A stretch of DNA of 15,352 bases, from contig JAEEYS010000033.1 in the NCBI GenBank assembly GCA_016288255.1, positions 1 through 15,352 of the forward strand, read 5' to 3'. Each line of letters starts with the position of its first letter. The stretch's first letter is position 1. This DNA comes from Bacillota bacterium (GTDB lineage Bacteria > Bacillota > Tb-RUG-66). A model generated the notes under the pieces. It did no database searches and was not told the DNA's origin. It was given only the letters and a program-made list of their open reading frames with translations. Position numbers and translations under genes: made by a program. Shown one piece after another: positions 7,900-14,714 of this stretch.

Positions 7900-8934
7900 A
7901 TGTTAGAAAATAATATTTCTCGCATTATGATAGAAGTCATCTTAAAAAAAGCGCTGCGTGACATCAAAGACTCTCCGGAACGCAGTTTCAGAAATCTGGT
8001 AGACCTGGCCCTGTATTTTTCCAAAAACCGCTTCCAGCGCAGTTTTTTTGAAGCCACGCAGGTCTTGTTAAAAAATGAAAACAGCGCATATTATGGGCTG
8101 TTAAGAGATGTGGCAATGCATGTAGATCCGGAAAAAATCCTTCGTTTCGGTATGAATATCGGTTATAATAGTTGTACCGCAGGAGCCAAAAAAAATCGTG
8201 AAATCGAAGAAAGGGAACATTATAATATCCCTTGGGTCATTTCTTTTCATTTGCGGCCGCAGCAGTATCTTACCTATGAGGAAGAATACCATCGCGCCAT
8301 TTTCCAAGGAGAAGAGCTGGGGATCTATACGTGGATCCTTTTTCATCAAGACCCGCTTGATGAGATCCTGTCTTTGCCCCGAGAACATCCAAACAGCGCT
8401 TTTATTTTATTTTGCGAGCCGCAGGACATCGATTCCACATTTTTAGACGAAGTTGCCGCGCTGAACAATCTGATGCCGGTCCTGCGCTATGATGAAAATT
8501 TTTTGGAAACGTTTGATTTGATGAGAAAAAAAGAACTGCTTTATTCTTTATATTCCGTCTATCACAACAGCAATATCACTTCTATCCTCAATGACGATTT
8601 CCTGCAAAACACGGAACATCTGCACCCTGTTTTTACAGTATTTCTTGCCGATATCGACTGCTCCGATCCGATAAAAAGGGAAATGCATGAATATGTGAAA
8701 AGCGCAAGAATGAAACAACAGTTTCAGACCATTCCCTGGGAATATGAAGCGGATCTGCGCTTGGTGGACAGTATCATCTCCAAAGAAAGCTGTTATGTGG
8801 GATTTGATTTTGAAGGGCGCCTTTATACTCCAAACATGTATCAACCGAAAGGTCATTTTAATTTGTTTCAAAACCATTTGTCGGAAATATTAAAAGGTGC
8901 GTATTTGAAAGCACCGATCGGGAGGACATCATGA
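7900..8934 (+). CDS. radical-SAM-like pseudoenzyme lacking cluster cysteines
   Basis: A 344-residue protein without an obvious named family. The ATG at 7900 is chosen over a GTG at 7873 because AGAAAGGA (7885-7892) is correctly spaced. By eye it aligns along most of its length with the divergent radical SAM gene: REHYNIPW (105-112) with REHCNVPW, GEELGIY (137-143) with GKELGIY, HPNSAF (163-168) with HPDCAF, and a matching C-terminal segment. The stretch that should hold CxxxCxxC is deleted, GGEP has become HQDP (149-152), and the C-terminal EPC has become TPN. It therefore should not bind the radical SAM cluster. A regulatory, scaffold or substrate-binding role is possible but unproven. Its TGA overlaps the patatin ATG (ATGA, 8931-8934), implying translational coupling. 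Confidence 0.75.
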   Translation: MLENNISRIMIEVILKKALRDIKDSPERSFRNLVDLALYFSKNRFQRSFFEATQVLLKNENSAYYGLLRDVAMHVDPEKILRFGMNIGYNSCTAGAKKNREIEEREHYNIPWVISFHLRPQQYLTYEEEYHRAIFQGEELGIYTWILFHQDPLDEILSLPREHPNSAFILFCEPQDIDSTFLDEVAALNNLMPVLRYDENFLETFDLMRKKELLYSLYSVYHNSNITSILNDDFLQNTEHLHPVFTVFLADIDCSDPIKREMHEYVKSARMKQQFQTIPWEYEADLRLVDSIISKESCYVGFDFEGRLYTPNMYQPKGHFNLFQNHLSEILKGAYLKAPIGRTS

Positions 8935-9785
8935 AAGAAAAAATAGGTATCGTCGATGTAGGCGGCGGATTTAGAGGCGTCTATGCCACAGGGGTCCTGG
9001 ACCGTTGTCTGGATGAGCAGATTCATTTTGATCTGGGGATCGGCGTATCGGCAGGAAGCGCCAATCTTGCTTCTTATATTGCCGGACAGCCTCGGCGCAG
9101 TTTCAAATTTTATACTGAATATGCCATGCGGAAAAAATATATGGGATTTGGCAATTTCCTTTCAAAGCGCTCTTTTTTAAATTTAGACTATATCTATGGA
9201 ACTTTGAGCAATTCCGACGGAGAATGCCCTTTGGACTATTCGGCGCTTAAAGCAAACACCATGGATCTTGTGGTCGTGGCGGAAGAAGCCCGAACCGGCC
9301 GCAGCAAATATTTTACCAAAGAAGATTTAAGTCAGGATCATTATGATATCTTCAAAGCGTCCTCTGCCATTCCCTTTGTGTGCAAGCCTTATTTCATCAA
9401 AAAGGTCCCTTATTATGACGGCGCGCTGGCTGATCCCATTCCGATCAAAAAAGCCTTTGAGCTGGGCTGTGATAAAATCGTCTTGATTTTGACCTTGCCC
9501 AGAAATACGGTTCGCCAAACGGACAGAGACAAAAAAATAGCTGCTCGGATCAGAAAACAATATCCCCTATCCGCGAAAAATTTGGAGCAGCGTGCTTTGC
9601 GTTACAATGCCGGTGTCAAATTGGCCAAACAATATGAAAAGCAAGGGTGTCTCTTAATCATCGCGCCGAATGATACCTGTGGTATCAGCACACTGAGCCG
9701 AAAGGCAGAGGCTTTAAAACAACTTTATCAAAAAGGCTATGAAGATGGGAAAAAAATTGTTTCCTTCCTTGCGGATCCCTCCTAA
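8931..9785 (+). CDS. patatin-like phospholipase
   Basis: A 284-residue cytoplasmic patatin-family lipid acyl hydrolase with a Ser-Asp dyad. The oxyanion loop is GGGFRG (11-16), the nucleophile is S40 in GVSAG (38-42), and the catalytic aspartate is D163 in DGA (163-165), where many patatins have DGG. Length and layout resemble the YjjU-type bacterial patatins. No signal peptide or membrane segment is seen. Ribosome site GGAGG lies at 8921-8925 and the start overlaps the preceding stop by four bases, so the two proteins are probably made in fixed proportion. Likely products are free fatty acids from membrane or acyl-ester lipids, which fits the nearby DegV protein as a possible fatty-acid acceptor. 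Substrate not determinable. Confidence 0.9.
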   Translation: MKEKIGIVDVGGGFRGVYATGVLDRCLDEQIHFDLGIGVSAGSANLASYIAGQPRRSFKFYTEYAMRKKYMGFGNFLSKRSFLNLDYIYGTLSNSDGECPLDYSALKANTMDLVVVAEEARTGRSKYFTKEDLSQDHYDIFKASSAIPFVCKPYFIKKVPYYDGALADPIPIKKAFELGCDKIVLILTLPRNTVRQTDRDKKIAARIRKQYPLSAKNLEQRALRYNAGVKLAKQYEKQGCLLIIAPNDTCGISTLSRKAEALKQLYQKGYEDGKKIVSFLADPS

Positions 9786-9831
9786 AAAAATCATCGGATC
9801 ACAGAAACACTCTGCGATCCGATGATTTTTT
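9784..9831. terminator. bidirectional Rho-independent terminator
   Basis: An 11-bp stem, ATCATCGGATC (9790-9800) with GATCCGATGAT (9816-9826), continues past one A-C mismatch into CAGA/TCTG around a 5-nt loop. A run of As precedes it and Ts follow it. It separates the convergent patatin and TetR genes and should stop both. Confidence 0.92.
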
Positions 9832-9833
9832 CT

Positions 9834-10385
9834 TTATTTCTCTGATTCCCGTTCTGTTTGAATTGCGATTGCCGTTTGCTCAATACAGGACTTCAATGAA
9901 TTTAAAAATTCATCCGGCACCATGCAGTTTTTATCCTGTATCCACCGTTCTATAGCGCAGACAAAAGCATCCGAGAAAAAATTGATATGAAATGCCGTTA
10001 CTTCCTGCCCCACAAATACTTTTCGCAAATACTCCGTAATAATGGGCAAAAGCATTTCTCTAAAATGTTCCGAAAAAGAATTCTGCCCTTTGATTTTTAA
10101 CGCTTTGCGATAAAACGCTCTGTTGTCATATAAGTAATTGGAAAGGTCTAAAAAAAAGTCCCATCCGTCTGAAAAAATTTTTTTGTTCACTACAGCAATA
10201 AATTCCGTATCATAGATCCAATTGACCAGATCATATTTGTCCTTAAAATGATAGTAAAAACTCTTTCGATTCATATCGCATTTTTTGCAGATATGTCCCA
10301 CGCTGATTTTTTCAAATGGCACTTCCATCATCAGTTCTCGGAGAGCCGATGCTAAGGCCTTTTTTGTAATATTGGAATCTGCCAA
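9834..10385 (-). CDS. TetR/AcrR-family regulator, DhaS-like
   Basis: A 183-residue TetR-type regulator. The N-terminal helix-turn-helix spans about 26-50, with the characteristic CDMNRKSFYYHFKDKYDLVNWIY segment from 36 to 58. The C-terminal half resembles the TetR_C_8 group that includes lactococcal DhaS. Translation starts at a TTG (10385): the frame has a TAG at 10404-10406 with no other start between, and AAGGGAG (10394-10400) is eight bases upstream. The gene has its own promoter with a GGACA-N12-TGTCC box directly upstream, and the same box occurs at the divergent promoters near 7748-7827. I infer that it controls those operons and itself. The ligand is unknown; a lipid or a DegV-lipid complex is a guess from context. 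Confidence 0.88.
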   Translation of the reverse strand: MADSNITKKALASALRELMMEVPFEKISVGHICKKCDMNRKSFYYHFKDKYDLVNWIYDTEFIAVVNKKIFSDGWDFFLDLSNYLYDNRAFYRKALKIKGQNSFSEHFREMLLPIITEYLRKVFVGQEVTAFHINFFSDAFVCAIERWIQDKNCMVPDEFLNSLKSCIEQTAIAIQTERESEK

Positions 10386-10447
10386 ATCATCTTCTCCCTT
10401 CTTCTATTTTAAACGATACCCCACAAGATCATCTCATTCTTACGCTG

Positions 10448-10476
10448 AGAGTATCAAAGATTTCTCCTCTTAGCAA
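10448..10476 (-). promoter_or_regulatory. promoter of the TetR gene
   Basis: On the - strand TTGCTA (10471-10476) is followed after 17 bp by TACTCT (10448-10453); GATACT (10450-10455) is an alternative -10 with a 15-bp spacer. Both are weak. The main support is the operator-like box ending one base upstream of the -35, the same geometry as at the divergent promoters. Confidence 0.5.
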
Positions 10477-10477
10477 T

Positions 10478-10499
10478 GGACAATTTCTTCCCTTTGTCC
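10478..10499. promoter_or_regulatory. operator box D, GGACA-N12-TGTCC
   Basis: A perfect GGACA (10478-10482) and TGTCC (10495-10499) pair with 12 bp between. It lies between the CmpB gene and the TetR gene, one base upstream of the TetR -35. Only this box and box C are perfect copies in the window by eye. Confidence 0.68.
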
Positions 10500-10529
10500 C
10501 ATTTGTTCTTCTCTTTATCGCACAAATTT

Positions 10530-11465
10530 TTATTTTTGTCTTTTCTTCGTTTTTTCTCTCATCAAAAAAGCGCGCATTTCTTTCAATCCCCGATCATGCT
10601 GCAAAGACCGCAGTGTCGGGAACGATTTCATAATCCTCTTTTGCTGTCGAGTGAACTCTTTGGAAAACCTTTCATAAATATCATTTCTTGCTTCTTGGAG
10701 AGCTTCAAACGGCGCACTGTGCTGTATCCGTTCCGTCATATTTTCTCTGGCTGTTTCCAGCCGCTCTGCCATATTTTCTCTGGCAGTCTCGATCCGCTCT
10801 GCCATATTTCCCCTGGTCGTTTCGATCCGTCCCGTCATATTTTCTTTAGCTGTTTCCAGCCGTTCTGTCATATTTTCTCTGGTCGCTTCCAGCTGTTTTT
10901 CCATATTTTCTCTAACATCTTCCAACATTGCTTCCAGCTCTTTCAATCTCTTATCAAATCCGGCCAATCCGGTTACCGTAATGATCACATCCGTCAAATG
11001 CGTGAGAACCAATACCCCCGTCAAAACAGAAAGCGCCGGCTGCGTGATCCGTTTTACATAGGACATCACGATCGGATTTACACATTTGACCAGCAAAACT
11101 GACGCGCCCCCAAATACCAAAAACCCAAGCAAACAGACTCTTCCTTTGATATTGAATTTCAAATGAGAGTAGTCCCACCACCTGGCATGGAACAGCTTTT
11201 CCATCCAAACCGACGTGATATATTCCAACACGCAGCATAGCACGCCGCTCAAAAGAAATAGAAGAAAAGGATTTTCCACATCCTTTAAAGTCAGCAAAGC
11301 AAGGATTGCTCCGCAACCGTAAATCGGACAATACGGTCCGTTTAAAAATCCTCTGTTGATCAATCGTTTCTGTGCCCAAAGAGAACAAAAAACGCTTTCC
11401 CATATCCAGCCTACCAAGCTATAAAATAAAAAAAGTAAATAATACCGTTCCACTGCTTCTATCAT
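10530..11465 (-). CDS. CmpB-family membrane protein (putative ABC transporter type IV) with 11-residue repeat coiled coil
   Basis: A 311-residue protein. The first ~170 residues hold about five hydrophobic segments and resemble the ABC_trans_CmpB family: LLFLFYSLVGWIWES near the start, RGFLNGPYCPIYGCGA (38-53), then WWDYSHLKFNIKGRVCLLG (96-114). The family's transport role is poorly established. From about 185 to 250 six consecutive 11-residue units of the type RENMTERLETA form a strongly charged helix, followed by a basic tail. The start is four bases after the HD gene's stop; GGGCGG lies upstream but the ribosome site is weak, so coupling to the HD gene is likely. No terminator was seen after its stop. 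Function unknown; membrane anchoring of a long cytoplasmic rod is inferred. Confidence 0.8.
   Translation of the reverse strand: MIEAVERYYLLFLFYSLVGWIWESVFCSLWAQKRLINRGFLNGPYCPIYGCGAILALLTLKDVENPFLLFLLSGVLCCVLEYITSVWMEKLFHARWWDYSHLKFNIKGRVCLLGFLVFGGASVLLVKCVNPIVMSYVKRITQPALSVLTGVLVLTHLTDVIITVTGLAGFDKRLKELEAMLEDVRENMEKQLEATRENMTERLETAKENMTGRIETTRGNMAERIETARENMAERLETARENMTERIQHSAPFEALQEARNDIYERFSKEFTRQQKRIMKSFPTLRSLQHDRGLKEMRAFLMREKTKKRQK
10716..10913 (-). repeat. six tandem 33-bp repeats encoding hendecads
   Basis: The ATG codon of each unit falls at 10904, 10871, 10838, 10805, 10772 and 10739, exactly 33 bp apart. Each unit encodes an 11-residue variant of R-E-N-M-x-x-R/Q-L/I-E-x-x. The repeat is head-to-tail without spacers and keeps the reading frame. 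Hendecads favour long, slightly right-handed coiled coils. Confidence 0.92.
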
Positions 11466-11469
11466 ATCG

Positions 11470-12060
11470 CTATTGTCTGTACCGCCCTTTGATTTTTTCT
11501 TTTCTATCCTCTGTGATCTCCTGTATCGCGCAGATCTTGTCCGCTACGCAAAGGATCACGGACTCCCGATATTTCGGAAGACTTAAGGTCAAAGGAAACA
11601 TATGACATAGGATCATATTCTCTTCGATCTCTCCCACTCTAAAATCCCGTTTTGCATTTTGGAGCGCTTTTTTCGGGTGCGTGAACCCATGCCACTTATG
11701 AGACCGATCCGAAACATGCCAATCATACAAATAGTAATCATGCAGCAACGCCCCTCTTACCAATACGGTCTCATCTGTTTTCAGTTTTATTTTATGCGCC
11801 AGTTTGAGGCACATGACCGCAACAGAAAAAGAATGGTCATAAACGCTGACTTTTCCATGCTGCAGATAAAAAATAGAAGATCTCATACCGGGAGAAGAAA
11901 GGATATCTCCTCCGCATTGAGAAACGAGCTCCTCATAAGTTTGCATTTTTTTGTACTTTCCCTTTTTTCTGTTTTTTATATCGTAAATCATTCCAACTAA
12001 CATTTTATGGACTTCTTCTTTTGTCTTTATTCTATCTTTGGCACAGTCACTCTCTACCAC
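11470..12060 (-). CDS. HD-domain phosphohydrolase
   Basis: Up to 196 residues, a small HD-superfamily metal-dependent phosphohydrolase. H76 (YDHSF), H107-D108 (LLHDYY) and D174 (VADK) supply the H...HD...D ligand set; H128 and H153 may add ligands. Substrate unknown (nucleotide or phosphoester). The start is uncertain: a GTG at 12060 overlaps the upstream gene's stop by seven bases with GGAAG ten bases before it; ATGs at 12003 and 11946 are alternatives, the last giving a 158-residue protein beginning MQTYEELV that matches the usual domain boundary best. It lies between the sulfoxide reductase and CmpB genes, in the same direction and nearly touching both. Confidence 0.82.
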   Translation of the reverse strand: MVESDCAKDRIKTKEEVHKMLVGMIYDIKNRKKGKYKKMQTYEELVSQCGGDILSSPGMRSSIFYLQHGKVSVYDHSFSVAVMCLKLAHKIKLKTDETVLVRGALLHDYYLYDWHVSDRSHKWHGFTHPKKALQNAKRDFRVGEIEENMILCHMFPLTLSLPKYRESVILCVADKICAIQEITEDRKEKIKGRYRQ

Positions 12061-12503
12061 TGAAGGACTGCTTCCAGCTCTTTTACAAAAGATTCCAATC
12101 CGATCTGATCCGCTTCGCTAAACCGATTTTTCTTGGGACTATCTATATCCAAAACCGCTGCCACCTGCCCTTTGGCATGGATCGGAATCACGATTTCGGA
12201 ATTAGAAGCGCTGTCACAGGCAATATGCCCCGGAAACTGATGCACATCCGCGACACGAACCGTTTTGTCCTCCGCTGCCGCCTTCCCGCATACCCCTTTT
12301 GAAAGCGCGATATGGATACAGGCCACCTTCCCTTGAAAAGGTCCCAATACCAGTTTCCCTTCTCGCATCAAATAAAACCCCGCCCAATTGATCTCCTCCA
12401 GTGTTTGATATAACAGCGCGGAGGCATTGGAAAGCAAAGGAACATACCAAGGATCCTCTTCGGCTAACGCTTTTATTTGTTTTCCCAATTCCTGATAATC
12501 CAT
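12054..12503 (-). CDS. msrC: free methionine-(R)-sulfoxide reductase (GAF-domain fRMsr)
   Basis: A 149-residue GAF-domain enzyme that reduces free methionine-(R)-sulfoxide, recycling oxidised methionine. The signature runs INWAGFYL (38-45), LGPFQGKVAC (53-62), GVCG (71-74), HIACDSASNSEIVIP (93-107) and LDIDSP. C62, C72 and C96 correspond to the three cysteines of the family, the last in HIAC being the catalytic one in known members. The ATG at 12503 is preferred over an upstream start at 12545 because AGAGGGTG is well placed. It heads a probable operon with the HD and CmpB genes. The symbol follows E. coli usage. Confidence 0.93.
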   Translation of the reverse strand: MDYQELGKQIKALAEEDPWYVPLLSNASALLYQTLEEINWAGFYLMREGKLVLGPFQGKVACIHIALSKGVCGKAAAEDKTVRVADVHQFPGHIACDSASNSEIVIPIHAKGQVAAVLDIDSPKKNRFSEADQIGLESFVKELEAVLQW

Positions 12504-12581
12504 ATAGACACCCTCTCTTTTTCGGTCTTGTTTTTGTGATATCAAACCGTTCTTAGGTCATTTCCCTTTTAGCTCGACCCC

Positions 12582-12610
12582 ATTATATCACACGCAAAAT
12601 CCTTTTACAA
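12582..12610 (-). promoter_or_regulatory. promoter of the fRMsr-HD-CmpB operon
   Basis: On the - strand TTGTAA (12605-12610) and TATAAT (12582-12587) are 17 bp apart, and TG one base before the -10 makes it an extended -10 element. The predicted leader is about 70 bases. Confidence 0.75.
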
Positions 12611-12700
12611 CGAAGGGGCAAGCTCCCTGAAACTGTCATAATCACTCTCTTTTTATCTGTTGTCTGCCGCTTTTTTATTACAGCACGCCTTTTTCCCTAT

Positions 12701-12728
12701 AAAAAAAGACTGCACTTACAATGCAGTC
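12701..12728 (-). terminator. Rho-independent terminator of degV2
   Basis: Read on the - strand, GACTGCA (12728-12722), a 7-nt loop and TGCAGTC (12714-12708) are followed by seven Ts. It lies 12 bases beyond the degV2 stop. As precede the stem, so it could also act weakly on the + strand. Confidence 0.88.
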
Positions 12729-12740
12729 TTTTCTCTTCTC

Positions 12741-13616
12741 TTATCTGTGGGTCCCCAAGAAGAACAAAGCAATGGTACCCGGTCCGGCATGAGCCCCTAT
12801 TACCGGCCCGATCGTATGGACCAAAACTTCTTTTACACTCGGGAACGCTTTTAAAACCAAACTTTTTACATATTCCGCATCTTCCGGTGTATCGCCATGC
12901 CCGATAAAAACAGATTGTCCATCCGGCGCTTCACAAGTTTTTATCATATTATCCACCAAAGATTTCAGCGATTTCTTTCTTCCCATCACATTGGACATAG
13001 GGATCAAAAGGCCTGCGTCATCCACATGGAGGACCGGCTTTACCTTCAATGTCGTTCCGACCGCTGCCGTAACAGCGCTGACTCTGCCGCCTCGTTTTAA
13101 ATGGTTTAGATCGTCTACCGTAAACCAATGGCAAAGGTGTAATTTGTTTTCTTCCAACCAATCCCGTAAATCATCGATCATACAGCCTTCTTCTTTTTTG
13201 TTGGCCGCATAATAAACCAAAAGGCCTTCTCCCAAAGAAGCGCAGAGAGAATCCACTGCATAGATCTTTCTGTCCGGATATTGTTCCTTCAAGTCCCTGG
13301 CTGCCGTTGCGGCGGAATTGTAGGTACCGCTTATTCCCGAAGAACAGCCGATGTATAAAACATCTTTTCCTTCTTTCAACGTTTCTTCAAAAGCTTCTTT
13401 GAAGTCATTATAGTTTACTTGGGATGTGATCGCTATTTTTCCCTGTCTTACCATTTCATAAAAATCACGGGACGCCAATTCTCGTCCATCCAAATAATTT
13501 TTATATTTTTTGTCATCTATTTGAAAAGATAAAGGTAACACTCTGATCTGAAAACGGTCTGCTATCTCTTGTGGCAAATCTGTCGTAGAATCTGTAAAAA
13601 TAACATAATCGGTCAT
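12741..13616 (-). CDS. DegV family fatty-acid-binding protein (DegV2)
   Basis: A 291-residue paralog of the protein at 5427-6302, of identical length. It has VIFTDSTTDLP at the N-terminus, TSQVN (64-68), SSGISGTY (92-99) and a C-terminal IGPVIGAHAGPG loop. The ATG at 13616 is chosen over an upstream in-frame start at 13670 because TAGGAGG sits just before it and the extra residues lie in the promoter. From about residue 150 onward the two DegV proteins are nearly interchangeable, while the first 60 residues differ strongly. Its own promoter and terminator make it monocistronic. No GGACA-type box was found near it, so it appears to be controlled independently of DegV1. Lipid preference unknown. 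Confidence 0.92.
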   Translation of the reverse strand: MTDYVIFTDSTTDLPQEIADRFQIRVLPLSFQIDDKKYKNYLDGRELASRDFYEMVRQGKIAITSQVNYNDFKEAFEETLKEGKDVLYIGCSSGISGTYNSAATAARDLKEQYPDRKIYAVDSLCASLGEGLLVYYAANKKEEGCMIDDLRDWLEENKLHLCHWFTVDDLNHLKRGGRVSAVTAAVGTTLKVKPVLHVDDAGLLIPMSNVMGRKKSLKSLVDNMIKTCEAPDGQSVFIGHGDTPEDAEYVKSLVLKAFPSVKEVLVHTIGPVIGAHAGPGTIALFFLGTHR

Positions 13617-13641
13617 ATTTTTTCCTCCTATCCTATCTTCT

Positions 13642-13670
13642 ATTTTAGTATAGTCTAACTCCGGAATCAA
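13642..13670 (-). promoter_or_regulatory. promoter of degV2
   Basis: On the - strand TTGATT (13665-13670) and TAAAAT (13642-13647) are 17 bp apart. The start codon lies about 26 bases beyond the -10, after a TAGGAGG ribosome site. Confidence 0.65.
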
Positions 13671-13824
13671 GTTTTCTTCTTTAAATGAAGGTCATATCCT
13701 TTTTCATTCCTTTTTATCAGGATTGCCTTCCTTTTCAGAAAAAATGCAAGTCGACCCGGATTTGTCTTTTTCTGTTTCCCTGAAGTTTTCCTCTTAAGGC
13801 TTCAAAGGATTCTTAAACACAGTA

Positions 13825-13860
13825 AAAGCGGCGTATCCTTTCTTTTGGCTACCCCGCTTT
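13825..13860 (-). terminator. possible terminator after rex
   Basis: AAAGCGG (13825-13831) pairs with CCGCTTT (13854-13860), extended by GTA/TAC after one mismatch, around a 14-nt loop. On the - strand only a short TTTTAC follows. It is 65 bases past the rex stop. The weak U-tract makes this uncertain. Confidence 0.35.
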
Positions 13861-13925
13861 GCTTTTCTTTTTATTTTTTCTCCCGATATTTTGACGCTCC
13901 CTTGTCTCTTTCGGTATCTTGCCGC

Positions 13926-14576
13926 TTATTCTTCTGCTGTCGTGTTGTTCCGTTTTACTTTATAAGCCAATGTCATCAGGCTTTCGCTCAAATGCACATT
14001 TTCCACCACAACATCTTCCGACAATTTCAAATCCACCGGGCTAAAGTTCCAAATGGCCCGAACCCCTAATTTGACCAAATGATCCGCTATTTTAGGAGCT
14101 ACTGCTTTAGGCAAAGTGACGACAGCAATATCTACCTCATGTTCACTTAAAAAGTCTTTGATACTGCTCATATCCTGGATCTTTACTCCTCTGACTTCGG
14201 TTCCGATCAGTTTCGGGTTGACATCAAAAAGGCCAATGATACAAAATCCCATTTTTTCAAATCCAATATAATTGGTAATGGCATGACCCATATTCCCCGC
14301 ACCGACCACGATCATATTGTAGGAGGCGTCCAGTCCCAATATTTTTCGGATTTCGCTGTATAATTCTTCCACATTATATCCATATCCTTGTTGTCCGAAC
14401 CCGCCGAAATTGTTGAAATCCTGCCTGATCTGTGACGCTGTAAAGCCTGTCAACGCACTCAATTCCTGGGACGAAGTCCTGACAATCCCCCGATCCATCA
14501 AGTCAAGCAAATAGTTCAAGTATTTGGGCAATCGTTTTATGACAACCATTGGAATTTTTTTCTCTGTTTCCTTCAT
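13926..14576 (-). CDS. rex: redox-sensing transcriptional repressor Rex
   Basis: A 216-residue Rex repressor that senses the NADH/NAD+ ratio and controls fermentation and redox genes. The N-terminal winged helix includes VIKRLPKYLNYL (12-23) and the recognition segment SQIRQDFNNFGGFG (48-61). The Rossmann domain has VGAGNMG (91-97) and the acidic FDVNP turn (117-121), followed by the C-terminal domain-swapped helix. Full family length. AGGAAGGTGAGG precedes the ATG. It has its own strong promoter, and 5-formyltetrahydrofolate cyclo-ligase lies upstream in the same direction, 138 bp away. Autoregulation is common in the family, but only a weak operator candidate was found. Confidence 0.97.
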   Translation of the reverse strand: MKETEKKIPMVVIKRLPKYLNYLLDLMDRGIVRTSSQELSALTGFTASQIRQDFNNFGGFGQQGYGYNVEELYSEIRKILGLDASYNMIVVGAGNMGHAITNYIGFEKMGFCIIGLFDVNPKLIGTEVRGVKIQDMSSIKDFLSEHEVDIAVVTLPKAVAPKIADHLVKLGVRAIWNFSPVDLKLSEDVVVENVHLSESLMTLAYKVKRNNTTAEE

Positions 14577-14644
14577 CGTATTTGCCTCACCTTCCTACTT
14601 TCTCTTTCATACCGCGAAAGTCTTCATAAAAGCTCTATAGGTTA

Positions 14645-14673
14645 AGTATAACATTCCCCTAAAACAAGGTCAA
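14645..14673 (-). promoter_or_regulatory. promoter of rex
   Basis: On the - strand TTGACC (14668-14673) and TATACT (14645-14650) are 17 bp apart, five-of-six matches to both hexamers. The leader is about 65 bases long. Confidence 0.8.
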
Positions 14674-14714
14674 TTTATTTGTGAAAATTTATCAATTTCT
14701 TGCCGTTTTTTCTT

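Larger units (their letters stand above)
13617..13925. other. intergenic region between degV2 and rex
   Basis: This 309-bp stretch holds the degV2 ribosome site and promoter (13642-13670) and a weak hairpin (13825-13860). The remainder is pyrimidine-rich on the + strand. A 32-codon ATG frame beginning near 13685 has no ribosome site and no recognisable product. Nothing else can be supported. Confidence 0.6.

Noticed and set aside
10716..10913. CRISPR-like repeat array
   Set aside because: The 33-bp units are contiguous with no spacers, vary between copies, and encode an in-frame 11-residue protein repeat.
10476..11102. A 208-codon + strand open frame rich in Phe, His and Ser
   Set aside because: It is the antisense shadow of the CmpB-family gene; its repeats mirror the hendecad repeat and there is no ribosome site.
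13685..13783. Small + strand open frame of about 32 codons in the degV2-rex gap
   Set aside because: No ribosome site, low-complexity hydrophobic translation and no conserved motif.
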